A DNA stretch of 12,811 bases, taken from an uncultured Alphaproteobacteria bacterium (GTDB lineage Bacteria > Pseudomonadota > Alphaproteobacteria > Minwuiales > Minwuiaceae). A program made the position numbers and the translations under genes. Each line of letters opens with the position of its first letter. The first letter of the stretch is position 1. Under the pieces are notes generated by a model, which did not search any database, was not told the DNA's origin, and was given only the letters and a program-made list of their open reading frames with translations. Location of the stretch: positions 1 to 12,811 of the forward strand of contig CAJYBQ010000050.1 of NCBI GenBank assembly GCA_913064755.1. Reading direction: 5' to 3'. Of the stretch, positions 1 through 7,560 are shown piece by piece.

Positions 1-40
1 CTGCCAACGGGGTGTGTGGGAGTTGCCGGGGAATCCGTAG

Positions 41-2944
41 ATGGCCGAATTTCGCAAGATCAGGAAACCGCTGGTGGCCAACCGTGCCGAGATCGCGATC
101 CGCGTCATGCGCGCGGCCAACGAGCTCGGTATCCGCACGGTCGCCATCTACACCGAGGAGGACAAGCTGGCCCTGCACCGGTTCAAGGCCGACGAGAGCT
201 ATCTGATCGGAGAAGGCCTCGGGCCGGTAAAGGCCTTCCTGGCGATCGACGAGATGATCCGCATCGCGAAACAGGCGGGCTGTGACGCCGTGCACCCGGG
301 CTATGGCTTCCTGTCGGAGAACCCGGACTTCGCCGAGGCCTGTGCCGCCAACGACATCACCTTCATCGGCCCGTCCCCGGCCGTCATGCGTGGCCTGGGC
401 AACAAGGTCGCCGCGCGCAAGGCCGCCATGGCCGCCGGCACGCCCGTCGTGCCCGCAACCGGCCCCCTGCCCGAGGACCCGGCGGAGATCACGCGGATGG
501 CGGCGGAAGTCGGCTATCCCCTGATGCTGAAGGCCAGCTGGGGTGGCGGTGGACGCGGCATGCGCGCCATCGAGAGCGAGGCCGACCTGATCGGCGAGGT
601 GACATCCGGGCGGCGGGAGGCAGAGGCCGCCTTCGGCAATGGCGAGGTCTACCTGGAAAAGCTGGTCCGGCGCGCCCGGCACGTGGAGGTCCAGTTGCTG
701 GGTGACCACCATGGCACCGTTGTGCACCTGTTCGAGCGGGACTGTTCCGTGCAGCGGCGCAACCAGAAGGTCGTGGAGCGCGCACCCGCGCCCTACCTGG
801 ACGATGCCCAGCGCAACGAATTGTGCGAGGCCGCGCTGCGCCTGGCCCGCGCCGAGGGTTACGTGAACGCCGGAACCGCCGAGTTCCTGATGGATCGCGA
901 CACGGACGCCTTCTATTTCATCGAGGTCAATCCCCGCATCCAGGTCGAGCACACGGTGACCGAGGAAGTCACCGGCATCGACATCGTGCAGGCCCAGATC
1001 CGCATTGCGGAGGGTGGCCGGATCGGTGTCACGGAAGAGACCGGCGTTCCCCTGCAGGCCGACATCAAGCTGCGCGGCCACGCGCTGCAATGCCGGGTGA
1101 CGACGGAAGACCCCGAGGCCAATTTCATCCCCGACTACGGCCGCATCACCGCCTATCGCGGGGCCACGGGTTTCGGCATCCGGCTCGACGGCGGCACCGC
1201 CTATTCCGGTGCGGTGATCACCCGCTACTACGATTCCCTGCTGGAAAAGGTGACCGCCTGGGCCGCGACGCCGGAGGCCGCGATCCGGCGGCTGGACCGC
1301 GCCCTGCGCGAGTTCCGCATCAGGGGGGTCGCGACCAACCTCGCCTTCGTCGAGAACCTGATCAACCACCCGAAGTTCATCGCCAACGACTACACGACCA
1401 AGTTCATCGACGAGACGCCGGAACTGTTCGAGTTCGCCGCGCGCAAGGACCGGGCGACCAAGCTGCTGGGCTTCATCGCCGACGTCACCGTGAACGGCAA
1501 TCCGGAGGTCAAGGACCGCGCCCTGCCGCCGGTCGCGCCGAAGCCGAAGGTCCCCAAGTTCCGGTTCGAGGCCCCGCCGAAAGGCACCCGTGACCTGCTG
1601 AACGACCTGGGGCCGGAGAAGTTCGCCGACTGGATGCTGGCGGAGAAGCGGTTGCTGATCACCGACACCACCATGCGGGACGCGCATCAGTCGCTGCTGG
1701 CGACGCGCATGCGCAGCTTCGACATGGTGCAGGTGGCGGATGCCTATGCCCACAACCTGTCCAACCTGTTCTCGATCGAATGCTGGGGCGGCGCCACCTT
1801 CGACGTGTCCATGCGGTTCCTGCGCGAATGCCCGTGGACGCGGCTTTCCGACCTGCGCGCCCGCATCCCGAACGTGCTGTTCCAGATGCTGCTGCGCGGC
1901 GCCAACGGCGTCGGCTACACGGTCTACCCCGACAACGTGGTACGCGGCTTCGTGCACCAGGCGGCGGAGAGCGGCGTCGATGTGTTCCGGGTCTTCGACA
2001 GCCTGAACTGGGTCGAGAACATGCGGGTCGCCATCGACGCGGTGAACGAGACCGGGCGACTGTGCGAGGCGGTGGTCTGCTACACGGGGGACATCTTCGA
2101 CCCAGACCGCGCCCGCTACGATCTGCAGTACTACGTGAAGATGGCGCGGGAACTGAAGGCCGCGGGGACCCACATCCTGGGCATCAAGGACATGGCGGGG
2201 CTGTTGAAACCGGCCCAGGCCCGCGTGCTGGTCAAGGCGCTGAAGGAAGAGACCGGCCTGCCGATCCATTTCCACACCCACGACACGTCCGGCATTGCCT
2301 CGGCCAGCATCCTGGCGGCGGCGGAGGCCGGGGTGGATGCCGCCGACATGGCAATGGATTCCTTTTCCGGCCTGACCAGCCAGCCGAACCTCGGCTCCAT
2401 CGTCGAGGCCCTGCGCCACACGGATCGGGAATCCGGGCTGGAAAACGCCACCATCCGTGCCTTCTCCGATTACTGGGAGGCCGTGCGCCGGGAATACCGT
2501 GCCTTCGAGAGCGACCTGCGCTTCGGCGCGTCGGAGGTCTACCTGCACGAGATGCCGGGCGGTCAGTTCACCAACCTGAAGGAACAGGCCCGGTCACTGG
2601 GGCTGGAGGAACGCTGGCACGACGTGGCCCGCACCTATGCCGACGTGAACCTGATGTTCGGCGACATCGTCAAGGTGACACCGTCGTCGAAGGTGGTGGG
2701 CGACATGGCGCTGGCCATGGTTTCCGCCGGTCACACCCGCGCCGACGTGGAAAACCCGGACAAGCCGATCTCCTTCCCCGAATCCGTCGTGTCCTTCTTC
2801 CATGGTGACCTGGGGCAGCCGCCAAACGGGTTCCCCGCCGCGCTGCAGGCCAAGGTCCTGGCGGGGGAGAAGCCGCCGACCCAGCGTCTCGGCAGCGTCG
2901 TGCGCCGCGGCAATTTCGAGGCCTGGCGCAAGGAGGCGGTGTAG
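41..2944 (+). CDS. pyc: Pyruvate carboxylase, truncated by an in-frame amber codon before the biotin-carrier domain
   Basis: Pyruvate carboxylase makes oxaloacetate from pyruvate and bicarbonate using ATP and a covalently bound biotin (anaplerosis, cytoplasm). The 967-residue product opens with the typical biotin carboxylase N-terminus. It has the ATP-grasp glycine loop after K164 (KASWGGGGRGMR) and the catalytic EVNPRIQVEH motif at 295-304. The carboxyltransferase domain starts near 535 with DTTMRDAHQSL. Its metal ligands D547, K716 (GIKDMAG), H745 and H747 (HTHD) and the catalytic-type T880 are all present, spaced as in the Rhizobium etli enzyme. Family members are about 1150 residues; this chain stops at codon 968, TAG. 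The reading frame continues beyond it into a biotin-carrier domain ending at 3493, so the full gene would encode about 1150 residues. The ATG at 41 has GGGGA about 8 nt upstream and gives the family N-terminus. Identity is near certain; whether a working enzyme is made is open. Confidence 0.93.
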   Translation: MAEFRKIRKPLVANRAEIAIRVMRAANELGIRTVAIYTEEDKLALHRFKADESYLIGEGLGPVKAFLAIDEMIRIAKQAGCDAVHPGYGFLSENPDFAEACAANDITFIGPSPAVMRGLGNKVAARKAAMAAGTPVVPATGPLPEDPAEITRMAAEVGYPLMLKASWGGGGRGMRAIESEADLIGEVTSGRREAEAAFGNGEVYLEKLVRRARHVEVQLLGDHHGTVVHLFERDCSVQRRNQKVVERAPAPYLDDAQRNELCEAALRLARAEGYVNAGTAEFLMDRDTDAFYFIEVNPRIQVEHTVTEEVTGIDIVQAQIRIAEGGRIGVTEETGVPLQADIKLRGHALQCRVTTEDPEANFIPDYGRITAYRGATGFGIRLDGGTAYSGAVITRYYDSLLEKVTAWAATPEAAIRRLDRALREFRIRGVATNLAFVENLINHPKFIANDYTTKFIDETPELFEFAARKDRATKLLGFIADVTVNGNPEVKDRALPPVAPKPKVPKFRFEAPPKGTRDLLNDLGPEKFADWMLAEKRLLITDTTMRDAHQSLLATRMRSFDMVQVADAYAHNLSNLFSIECWGGATFDVSMRFLRECPWTRLSDLRARIPNVLFQMLLRGANGVGYTVYPDNVVRGFVHQAAESGVDVFRVFDSLNWVENMRVAIDAVNETGRLCEAVVCYTGDIFDPDRARYDLQYYVKMARELKAAGTHILGIKDMAGLLKPAQARVLVKALKEETGLPIHFHTHDTSGIASASILAAAEAGVDAADMAMDSFSGLTSQPNLGSIVEALRHTDRESGLENATIRAFSDYWEAVRREYRAFESDLRFGASEVYLHEMPGGQFTNLKEQARSLGLEERWHDVARTYADVNLMFGDIVKVTPSSKVVGDMALAMVSAGHTRADVENPDKPISFPESVVSFFHGDLGQPPNGFPAALQAKVLAGEKPPTQRLGSVVRRGNFEAWRKEAV
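2942..2944 (+). other. In-frame amber (TAG) codon splitting pyc
   Basis: The stop lies in the linker between the carboxyltransferase region and the biotin carrier. Counting from the GEKP motif before it to the PKVF motif after it gives 48 codons, the same as I recall for the R. etli protein. This means no net insertion or deletion: the simplest explanation is a base substitution, or a base-call error, in one codon. A run of six G lies at 2951-2956. The linker just after the stop uses codons rare for this window (AGA, ATA, CTT, TTT). A perfect Shine-Dalgarno-like AAGGAGG sits at 2930-2936, but no ATG, GTG or TTG in the downstream frame follows it closely. Confidence 0.9.
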
Positions 2945-3025
2945 GGCGTCGGGGGGCGGAGACCGGACGGGATATTCCAGTCCTGGCTGCTTGACCCGAA
3001 GGTCTTTGGCGATTTTGCCGGGTTC

Positions 3026-3493
3026 GTGGCCGAGGTCGGGCCGGGCGACCGCCAGCCGACCCCGGTGTTCTTTTACGGCCTGGAACCGGGCGACGAGGTC
3101 TCGGTAGAGATCGAGGCCGGGAAGACCTTGGTGATCCGCTGTCTCGCCGTGGGCGAGGCGGAGGACGAGGGCATTGCCCGCGTGTTCTTCGAATTGAACG
3201 GGCAGCCCCGCCGCATCAAGGTCCGCTACCGTCACGCCGCCGCAACCGCCGTGTCCCACCCCAAGGCGGATCCCGGCAATGCCAACCATGTCGCCGCCCC
3301 GATGCCGGGCATGGTGGCCACGGTGGCCGTCGAACAGGGGCAGAAGGTCGTGACCGGGGACCTGCTGCTGACCATCGAGGCCATGAAGATGGAGACCGCC
3401 ATCCGGGCCGAGCGGGACGGCGAGATCAAGACCGTCACGGCGGGCGCCGGCACCCAGGTCGATGCCAAGGACCTGCTGGTGGAGTTTGCGTGA
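3026..3493 (+). CDS. Biotin carboxyl carrier domain of pyruvate carboxylase (C-terminal remnant of pyc)
   Basis: This is the C-terminal part of pyruvate carboxylase, in the same frame as the gene that stops at 2944. Recognisable family sequence starts before the possible GTG start: SWLLDPKVFGDF is encoded from 2981. This argues that the piece did not arise as an independent gene. Within it, PTPVFFYGLEPGDEV is the conserved lead-in to the carrier region. AAPMPGMV marks the start of the biotinyl domain, and EAMKMET carries the biotin acceptor lysine (codon 3386-3388; residue 121 from the GTG, 1116 in the uninterrupted protein). The carrier fold looks complete. The GTG at 3026 has no convincing ribosome binding site, so separate translation is doubtful unless reinitiation or readthrough occurs. 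It could be a pseudogene fragment, or the 3' half of an intact gene if the amber is a sequence error. Confidence 0.75.
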   Translation: MAEVGPGDRQPTPVFFYGLEPGDEVSVEIEAGKTLVIRCLAVGEAEDEGIARVFFELNGQPRRIKVRYRHAAATAVSHPKADPGNANHVAAPMPGMVATVAVEQGQKVVTGDLLLTIEAMKMETAIRAERDGEIKTVTAGAGTQVDAKDLLVEFA

Positions 3494-3550
3494 CGGACGA
3501 TCCGTGCACGATCGGCATGCGTACGAACAGGCAAGTTGGAAAAACCGAAC

Positions 3551-3556
3551 GGAGGG
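3551..3556 (+). promoter_or_regulatory. Ribosome binding site deciding the hydrolase start
   Basis: GGAGGG lies 7 nt before the ATG at 3564. The open frame extends upstream to 3462, but this site and the signal peptide that follows fix the start at 3564. Confidence 0.8.
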
Positions 3557-3563
3557 CTCTCAC

Positions 3564-4391
3564 ATGAAATCGAATTTCATCACACGTCTCGCGGCAGTCG
3601 CGACGGTCGCGATCGGTGCCCTGGCGGCATCCGCGGCCCAGGCGGCGGATGTATCCGTGCAGTGGTTCGGGCAGGCGGCATTCAAGGTCGTCACCCCCGG
3701 CGGCAAGGTGATCCTGATCGATCCCTTCATCACCCGGAACCCCAAGACCCCGGACGACCTGAAGGACCTGGCGGCCATCGGGCCGGTCGACCTGATCCTG
3801 GTCACCCACGGTCACGGTGATCACGTCGGCGACACCTTCAAGCTGGCGGAGATGACCGGCGCACTGGTGGCGATGAACGCCGACATGGGCTCCACCTACC
3901 AGACCCTGGGGGTGATGGACCCGAAGAAGCTGATCCGCTTCAACAAGTCGGGTCCGATCCGCCCGATCGGTGACAGCATCACCATCACCATGACCCATGC
4001 GGAACATTCTTCGTCGGTCAGTTCGAAGGATCCGATTTCCGGGAAGACCGTCGTCCTGCCGGGCGGGGAGCCTGCCGGGTACATCCTGCGGCTGGAGAAC
4101 GGCTTCAAGATCTATCACGCGGGTGACACCGGCGTGTTCGGCGACATGGCCTTCATCGGCCGCTACTACCGTCCCGACCTGGCCCTGCTGCCCATCGGCG
4201 GCCACTTCACCATGGGGCCGCAGCACGCCGCCTACGCGGTGAAGGAACTGCTGCGCACGCCGACCGTGGTGCCGATGCACTATGGCACCTTCCCGCCGCT
4301 GAAGGGCACGCCCGAGAAGTTCATCGAGGCGCTGGGCAATACCCCGACAAACGTGGTCGTCATGCAGCCCGGCGAAATCCGCCAGTTCTGA
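3564..4391 (+). CDS. Exported metal-dependent hydrolase, metallo-beta-lactamase fold (UPF0173-like)
   Basis: The 275-residue protein has a clear Sec signal peptide: a short basic start (MKSNFITR), a hydrophobic alanine-rich stretch at about 9-24, and a likely cut after AQA at 25-27. It is therefore probably periplasmic. The metallo-beta-lactamase metal site is present as THGHGDH (H82, H84, D86, H87). Further candidate ligands are H145/H148 (THAEH), D188 in YHAGDTG and H239 in PMHYGTFP. This arrangement matches the UPF0173 family of small metal-dependent hydrolases, whose substrates are not established. Most members I know of are cytoplasmic and about 230 residues long, so the exported form is a variation. 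It lies 70 nt after pyc on the same strand and could be cotranscribed, but no functional link is apparent. The fold call is firm; the substrate is unknown. Confidence 0.88.
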   Translation: MKSNFITRLAAVATVAIGALAASAAQAADVSVQWFGQAAFKVVTPGGKVILIDPFITRNPKTPDDLKDLAAIGPVDLILVTHGHGDHVGDTFKLAEMTGALVAMNADMGSTYQTLGVMDPKKLIRFNKSGPIRPIGDSITITMTHAEHSSSVSSKDPISGKTVVLPGGEPAGYILRLENGFKIYHAGDTGVFGDMAFIGRYYRPDLALLPIGGHFTMGPQHAAYAVKELLRTPTVVPMHYGTFPPLKGTPEKFIEALGNTPTNVVVMQPGEIRQF

Positions 4392-4412
4392 CGCCGAGCG
4401 ACGTCATCGCGC

Positions 4413-4455
4413 CCCCGTCACGGCAAGACGCCGTGGCGGAGGGTGGGTGACGGGG
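4413..4455. terminator. Inverted repeat between convergent gene ends, possible bidirectional terminator
   Basis: Two nested structures overlap here. CCCCGTCAC (4413-4421) pairs perfectly with GTGACGGGG (4447-4455). A compact hairpin, CACGGC-AAGAC-GCCGTG, occupies 4419-4435. The plus-strand hydrolase stops at 4391 and the minus-strand carboxyltransferase stops at 4418, so the site is where both transcripts should end. No T-run follows on either strand, and the outer arms reach into the 3' end of the minus-strand gene. Termination is an inference from position and pairing. Confidence 0.4.
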
Positions 4456-5968
4456 CTTCGGTGCGGGCATTCAGGGCGCGTTCCAGCGCCATGATCAGGC
4501 GCGGGCGCGATTCCAGCGGGTCGATCACGTCGTCGATCTTCATCTGTCCCGCCGCGGGCACCGCGCCGCAGATATCGGTATATTCGGCCACCAGCTCGGC
4601 ATGCCGGGCCGCCGGATCCTCCGCCGCTTCCAGGTCCGCGCGATAGGCCGCCGTGATGCCGCTTTCCAGCGGGATCGCGTTGAAGTCGGCCGTCGGCCAG
4701 GCCAGTACGGCAGACTGGCCACCGCCGTATCCGCCCATCGCCGCCCCGCCATAACCGAAGCCCTTGTGCGTCACCAGGGTCAGGATCGGCGTATTGGCAA
4801 AGGCGAAGCTGTGCGCCACCTGCATGCCGACCCGCAAGGCCCCTTCCTGTTCCGACTTCGGTCCGGTCATGACACCCGGCGTGTCGGTCAGGAACACCAG
4901 CGGCAGGTGATAGGCACTGCACAGGTCCATGAAGTGGCGCAGTTTTTCCCCCGCCGCCGCGGTGATGGCGCCGGACATGACCTTCGGCTGGTTGGCGCAG
5001 ATGCCCACGGGGTGGCCGTTCAGCCGCGCCAGCCCGGTGATCATCATCCGCGCGAAGGCCGGCTTGATCTCCATGAAGCTGTCGCGGTCCACCACCGCGT
5101 CGATCACCCGCTTCATGTCATAGGGGCGACGGCGGTTTTCCGGGATGATGGTGCGCAGGCTCGGCTCGGCCCGGGCCGGATCATCGTCCGGGGCGACGTC
5201 CGGCGGCCAGCTCCAGGCATTGGTGGGCATGTAGGACAGGTAGCGGCGGATGGCGTCCAGTGCCTCCTGCTCCGTATCCACCGCGTTGTCGCCGACGCCG
5301 GATATGGCGCAATGCAGGTCCGCGCCGCCCAGGTCCTCCTTGGAGACCGTCTCGCCGGTGCCGGATGCCACCAGCGGCGGGCCACCGGCCGCGAGCATCG
5401 ACGTGCCACGGACCATGACGATGAATTCCATCATCGCGGCCAGCAGGGATGAATCACCCGCGCTCGGCCCCATCACGGCGGCGACCTGCGGGCTGTGGCC
5501 GGACAGCCGGGCGACCTGCATGAAATGGTGCATCGGTGCCAGGCCTTCGCCGACATATTCGTCGGTCCGCGCCCCGGCCCCGTCGAACAGCCAGACCAGC
5601 GGCACCCGGTCCCGCGTCGCCAGTTCGATCATCCGGCATTTCTTCTCGAAGTTGATCCGGCCCAGCGACCCGCCAAGCACCGTGAAATCCTCCGACACCA
5701 CGCCAACGGTCCGGCCATCGACCTGGCCGAAGCCGGTCACGACGCCATCCGCCGGGGTGATCTTGTTCTTGGTCGGGGTCACGATGGTCGGCGCGTGGGT
5801 GGCAAGCTGCCCGATCTCCTCGAACGGGCTGCCCCGGTCCAGCAGCATGGTGATGCGTTCCCGCGCGGTCTGCTTCCCCGCCTTGCGCTGCCGCGCCACC
5901 TTGTCCGGACCGCCAAGTTCCAGGCTCGCCCGCCTTCGTTGCTCCAGATCGTCGATCAGATCCTGCAT
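4418..5968 (-). CDS. Biotin-dependent acyl-CoA carboxylase, carboxyltransferase (beta) subunit
   Basis: The 516-residue protein belongs to the PccB/MccB/AccD-type carboxyltransferase family, which moves CO2 from carboxybiotin to an acyl-CoA (for example propionyl- or methylcrotonyl-CoA). The N-terminal half has KQTARERITMLLDRGSPFEE (32-51), VVSEDFTVLGGSLG (90-103) and the oxyanion-type GPSAGDSSLLAAMM (167-180). The C-terminal half has LTDTPGVMTGPKSE, the THKGFGYGGAAMGG loop and the closing DDVIDPLESR. Length and the two crotonase-like halves are normal. The frame stays open upstream to 6097, but that extension looks non-coding; the ATG at 5968 has GGGGAGG 8 nt upstream. No biotin carboxylase/carrier subunit is adjacent, so the partner must be encoded elsewhere. 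The substrate cannot be fixed from sequence alone; propionyl-CoA or another short acyl-CoA is a guess. Confidence 0.88.
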   Translation of the reverse strand: MQDLIDDLEQRRRASLELGGPDKVARQRKAGKQTARERITMLLDRGSPFEEIGQLATHAPTIVTPTKNKITPADGVVTGFGQVDGRTVGVVSEDFTVLGGSLGRINFEKKCRMIELATRDRVPLVWLFDGAGARTDEYVGEGLAPMHHFMQVARLSGHSPQVAAVMGPSAGDSSLLAAMMEFIVMVRGTSMLAAGGPPLVASGTGETVSKEDLGGADLHCAISGVGDNAVDTEQEALDAIRRYLSYMPTNAWSWPPDVAPDDDPARAEPSLRTIIPENRRRPYDMKRVIDAVVDRDSFMEIKPAFARMMITGLARLNGHPVGICANQPKVMSGAITAAAGEKLRHFMDLCSAYHLPLVFLTDTPGVMTGPKSEQEGALRVGMQVAHSFAFANTPILTLVTHKGFGYGGAAMGGYGGGQSAVLAWPTADFNAIPLESGITAAYRADLEAAEDPAARHAELVAEYTDICGAVPAAGQMKIDDVIDPLESRPRLIMALERALNARTEAPSPTLRHGVLP

Positions 5969-5976
5969 GACTGGCG

Positions 5977-5983
5977 CCTCCCC
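5977..5983 (-). promoter_or_regulatory. Ribosome binding site deciding the carboxyltransferase start
   Basis: On the minus strand GGGGAGG lies 8 nt before the ATG at 5968. It marks this ATG rather than the upstream one at 6097. Confidence 0.75.
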
Positions 5984-6125
5984 GCGCCCGTATTCGTGTT
6001 GCTTCCCCCGCGTGGCGCAAGTATCGGCGAAACAGCCGACCCGCCGCAACGATGCTGTGCGACACCTTGCATGCAGCCCTGCCCGCGTTTTCTGCATCAG
6101 GCCCTATGGACAGCCCGGAACCGAT

Positions 6126-6165
6126 CCGCTAAACAGCGGCTTCTTCACGGGGCCTGGCCCCGCTG
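6126..6165 (+). other. Overlapping hairpins in the leader of tRNA-Lys
   Basis: CAGCGG at 6134-6139 lies between two possible partners. Its AGCGG can pair with CCGCT at 6126-6130 (loop AAAC, followed by CTTCTTC), and the full hexamer can pair with CCGCTG at 6160-6165. The second pairing overlaps a third stem, CGGGGC-CTG-GCCCCG (6148-6162). The structures end 10 nt before the tRNA. They may be a weak terminator or a processing or leader structure. I saw no clear -35/-10 pair for the tRNA. Confidence 0.25.
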
Positions 6166-6175
6166 AATGACCCGT

Positions 6176-6251
<76 letters not shown>

Positions 6252-6258
6252 TTTCTTC

Positions 6259-6311
6259 CCGACGGGTTGGACGATGTGGAGAGGCTGGCGCAATGCGCCG
6301 GTCCCCGTCGG
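6259..6311. other. Branched inverted repeat downstream of tRNA-Lys
   Basis: CCGACGGG (6259-6266) pairs perfectly with CCCGTCGG (6304-6311), and a small inner palindrome GGCGC-AAT-GCGCC lies at 6287-6299. The site is between the tRNA 3' end and the corA stop codon, so it could help end either transcript. No T-run follows on either strand. The function is a guess. Confidence 0.3.
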
Positions 6312-6364
6312 TGCCCTGCGCGCACCGAATTCCTCACGCCTGCTCCTGACCGGCGAACCCCGGT

Positions 6365-7516
6365 CTACAGCGGCCCGTCCCCCCTTGGTTCGACCAGCTG
6401 TCGCTTGCCGAGAAACGGCAGGCTGATCCAGGACTTCCGCCAGAAGGTGGCAAGGATCGCCCCGGACGACAGGGCCATCAGTCCCAGCGCGAAGAGGTAG
6501 CCGAACCGCCAGCCGAGTTCGGGCAGGTTCCAGGGTGATCCCCGGTCGAAGTTCATGCCGTAGAGCCCCGCGATGAAGGTCATCGGGATGAAGATCGTCG
6601 CGATCACGGTCAGCACCTTCATGATCTCGTTCATCCTGGTGCTCAGGCTGGACAGGTGAAGGTCGACCAGCCCCTGCGCCACTTCCCGGTAGATCTCCAC
6701 CATGTCGAGAAGCTGGAAGCTGTGATCGGCGCAGTCGCGCAGATAGGTGGCGACATCGCGGCTGATCCCCGGCACGTCATCGCGCAGCAATGCATTTATC
6801 GCCTCGCGCTGCGGCCAGATCGCGCGCCTGATGTCCAGAAGCTCCCGTTTCAGGATATGGATATCGGCCACCAGATGCGGGTCCGGCGTGTCGATGATCC
6901 GCTCCTCCAGGGCTTCGGTGATGTCGCCGTAGCGCTCCAGGATCGGAAAATAGGAATCAACCAGTGCATCGATCAGCGCGTAGGCCAGGTAGGCAGGGCT
7001 GCCTTCGCGGATTCTTGCACCGCCTTTCCTCAGTCTCTCCCGCACCGGCTCGAAACTGTCCCCGGGGCGCTCCTGGAAGGTGAGCAGATAGTCCGGCCCG
7101 ACCAGGAACGAGATCTGTTCGGTGGCGAACGGCGGTCCGGAAACCGGGGCGCGAAGGACAACCAGCACCGTATCCCCGTAGATCTCGGCCTTCGGGCGCT
7201 GATGCGTGTGAACGATATCGGCAACGGCCAGGGGGTGGATGTCGAAGCGGGTGCCGATTTCCGCAATGGCATCCGTATCGGCCAGGCCACAGGTGTTGAG
7301 CCACAGGGTACGACCCGATGAGTTCGGCACCCTGGCCACGCTCTCGACGACCCGTTCGTCCAGGCCTGCCTTGTCATAGAGGAACATGTCGTGCGCGGTG
7401 GAGGAGGCATTCGGGTCCGGCCGCAATGCACCGGGTTCCCGCCCCACCGCCGGACGCGTGGTTCGGCGCTTCCGATGCGCCCGTCGCTTGCGCTTGATCT
7501 CGGCAAAGCCAGTCAT
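6365..7516 (-). CDS. corA: CorA-family magnesium/divalent-cation channel
   Basis: The 383-residue inner-membrane protein fits the CorA family, homopentameric channels for Mg2+ (also Co2+ or Ni2+). The diagnostic YGMNF motif is at 319-323 at the end of the first transmembrane helix (about 299-319). A second helix spans about 337-358, followed by a short basic tail. Residues 40-295 match the cytoplasmic funnel and the long stalk helix. The start at 7516 is preceded by GGGAGGG with 7 nt spacing; the frame is open to 7588, but that stretch has no family character. The N-terminus is unusually basic (KRKRRAHRKRR at 8-18), which is not part of the core fold. It follows ackA on the same strand after 125 bp that hold two hairpins, so it is probably a separate unit. 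Zn2+ transport (ZntB-like) cannot be excluded. Confidence 0.9.
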   Translation of the reverse strand: MTGFAEIKRKRRAHRKRRTTRPAVGREPGALRPDPNASSTAHDMFLYDKAGLDERVVESVARVPNSSGRTLWLNTCGLADTDAIAEIGTRFDIHPLAVADIVHTHQRPKAEIYGDTVLVVLRAPVSGPPFATEQISFLVGPDYLLTFQERPGDSFEPVRERLRKGGARIREGSPAYLAYALIDALVDSYFPILERYGDITEALEERIIDTPDPHLVADIHILKRELLDIRRAIWPQREAINALLRDDVPGISRDVATYLRDCADHSFQLLDMVEIYREVAQGLVDLHLSSLSTRMNEIMKVLTVIATIFIPMTFIAGLYGMNFDRGSPWNLPELGWRFGYLFALGLMALSSGAILATFWRKSWISLPFLGKRQLVEPRGDGPL

Positions 7517-7523
7517 CGATCCG

Positions 7524-7530
7524 CCCTCCC
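7524..7530 (-). promoter_or_regulatory. Ribosome binding site deciding the corA start
   Basis: On the minus strand GGGAGGG lies 7 nt before the ATG at 7516, supporting this start over the upstream one at 7588. Confidence 0.7.
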
Positions 7531-7560
7531 TTGCTCGATCGGCGAACACTTGTACACCAG

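Noticed and set aside
1780..2808. 342-codon open frame inside pyc in another frame
   Set aside because: It lies within the carboxyltransferase domain, whose conserved residues are all in the pyc frame; composition is Arg/Gly/Pro-rich.
2930..3025. Single frameshift as the cause of the pyc break
   Set aside because: Family sequence before and after the stop is in the same frame with an unchanged codon count, so one indel cannot explain it; only a substitution, or two compensating indels, could.
3435..4280. Minus-strand 281-codon frame opposite the hydrolase
   Set aside because: The plus strand has a signal peptide, metal motifs and a ribosome binding site; the antisense frame has none.
5969..6097. 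N-terminal extension of the carboxyltransferase subunit
   Set aside because: The added residues are unlike the family, and the ATG at 5968 has a strong ribosome binding site.
7491..7508. TTGATCTCGGCAAA as a second FNR-like site
   Set aside because: Only the left half matches and it lies within the start of the corA coding region.
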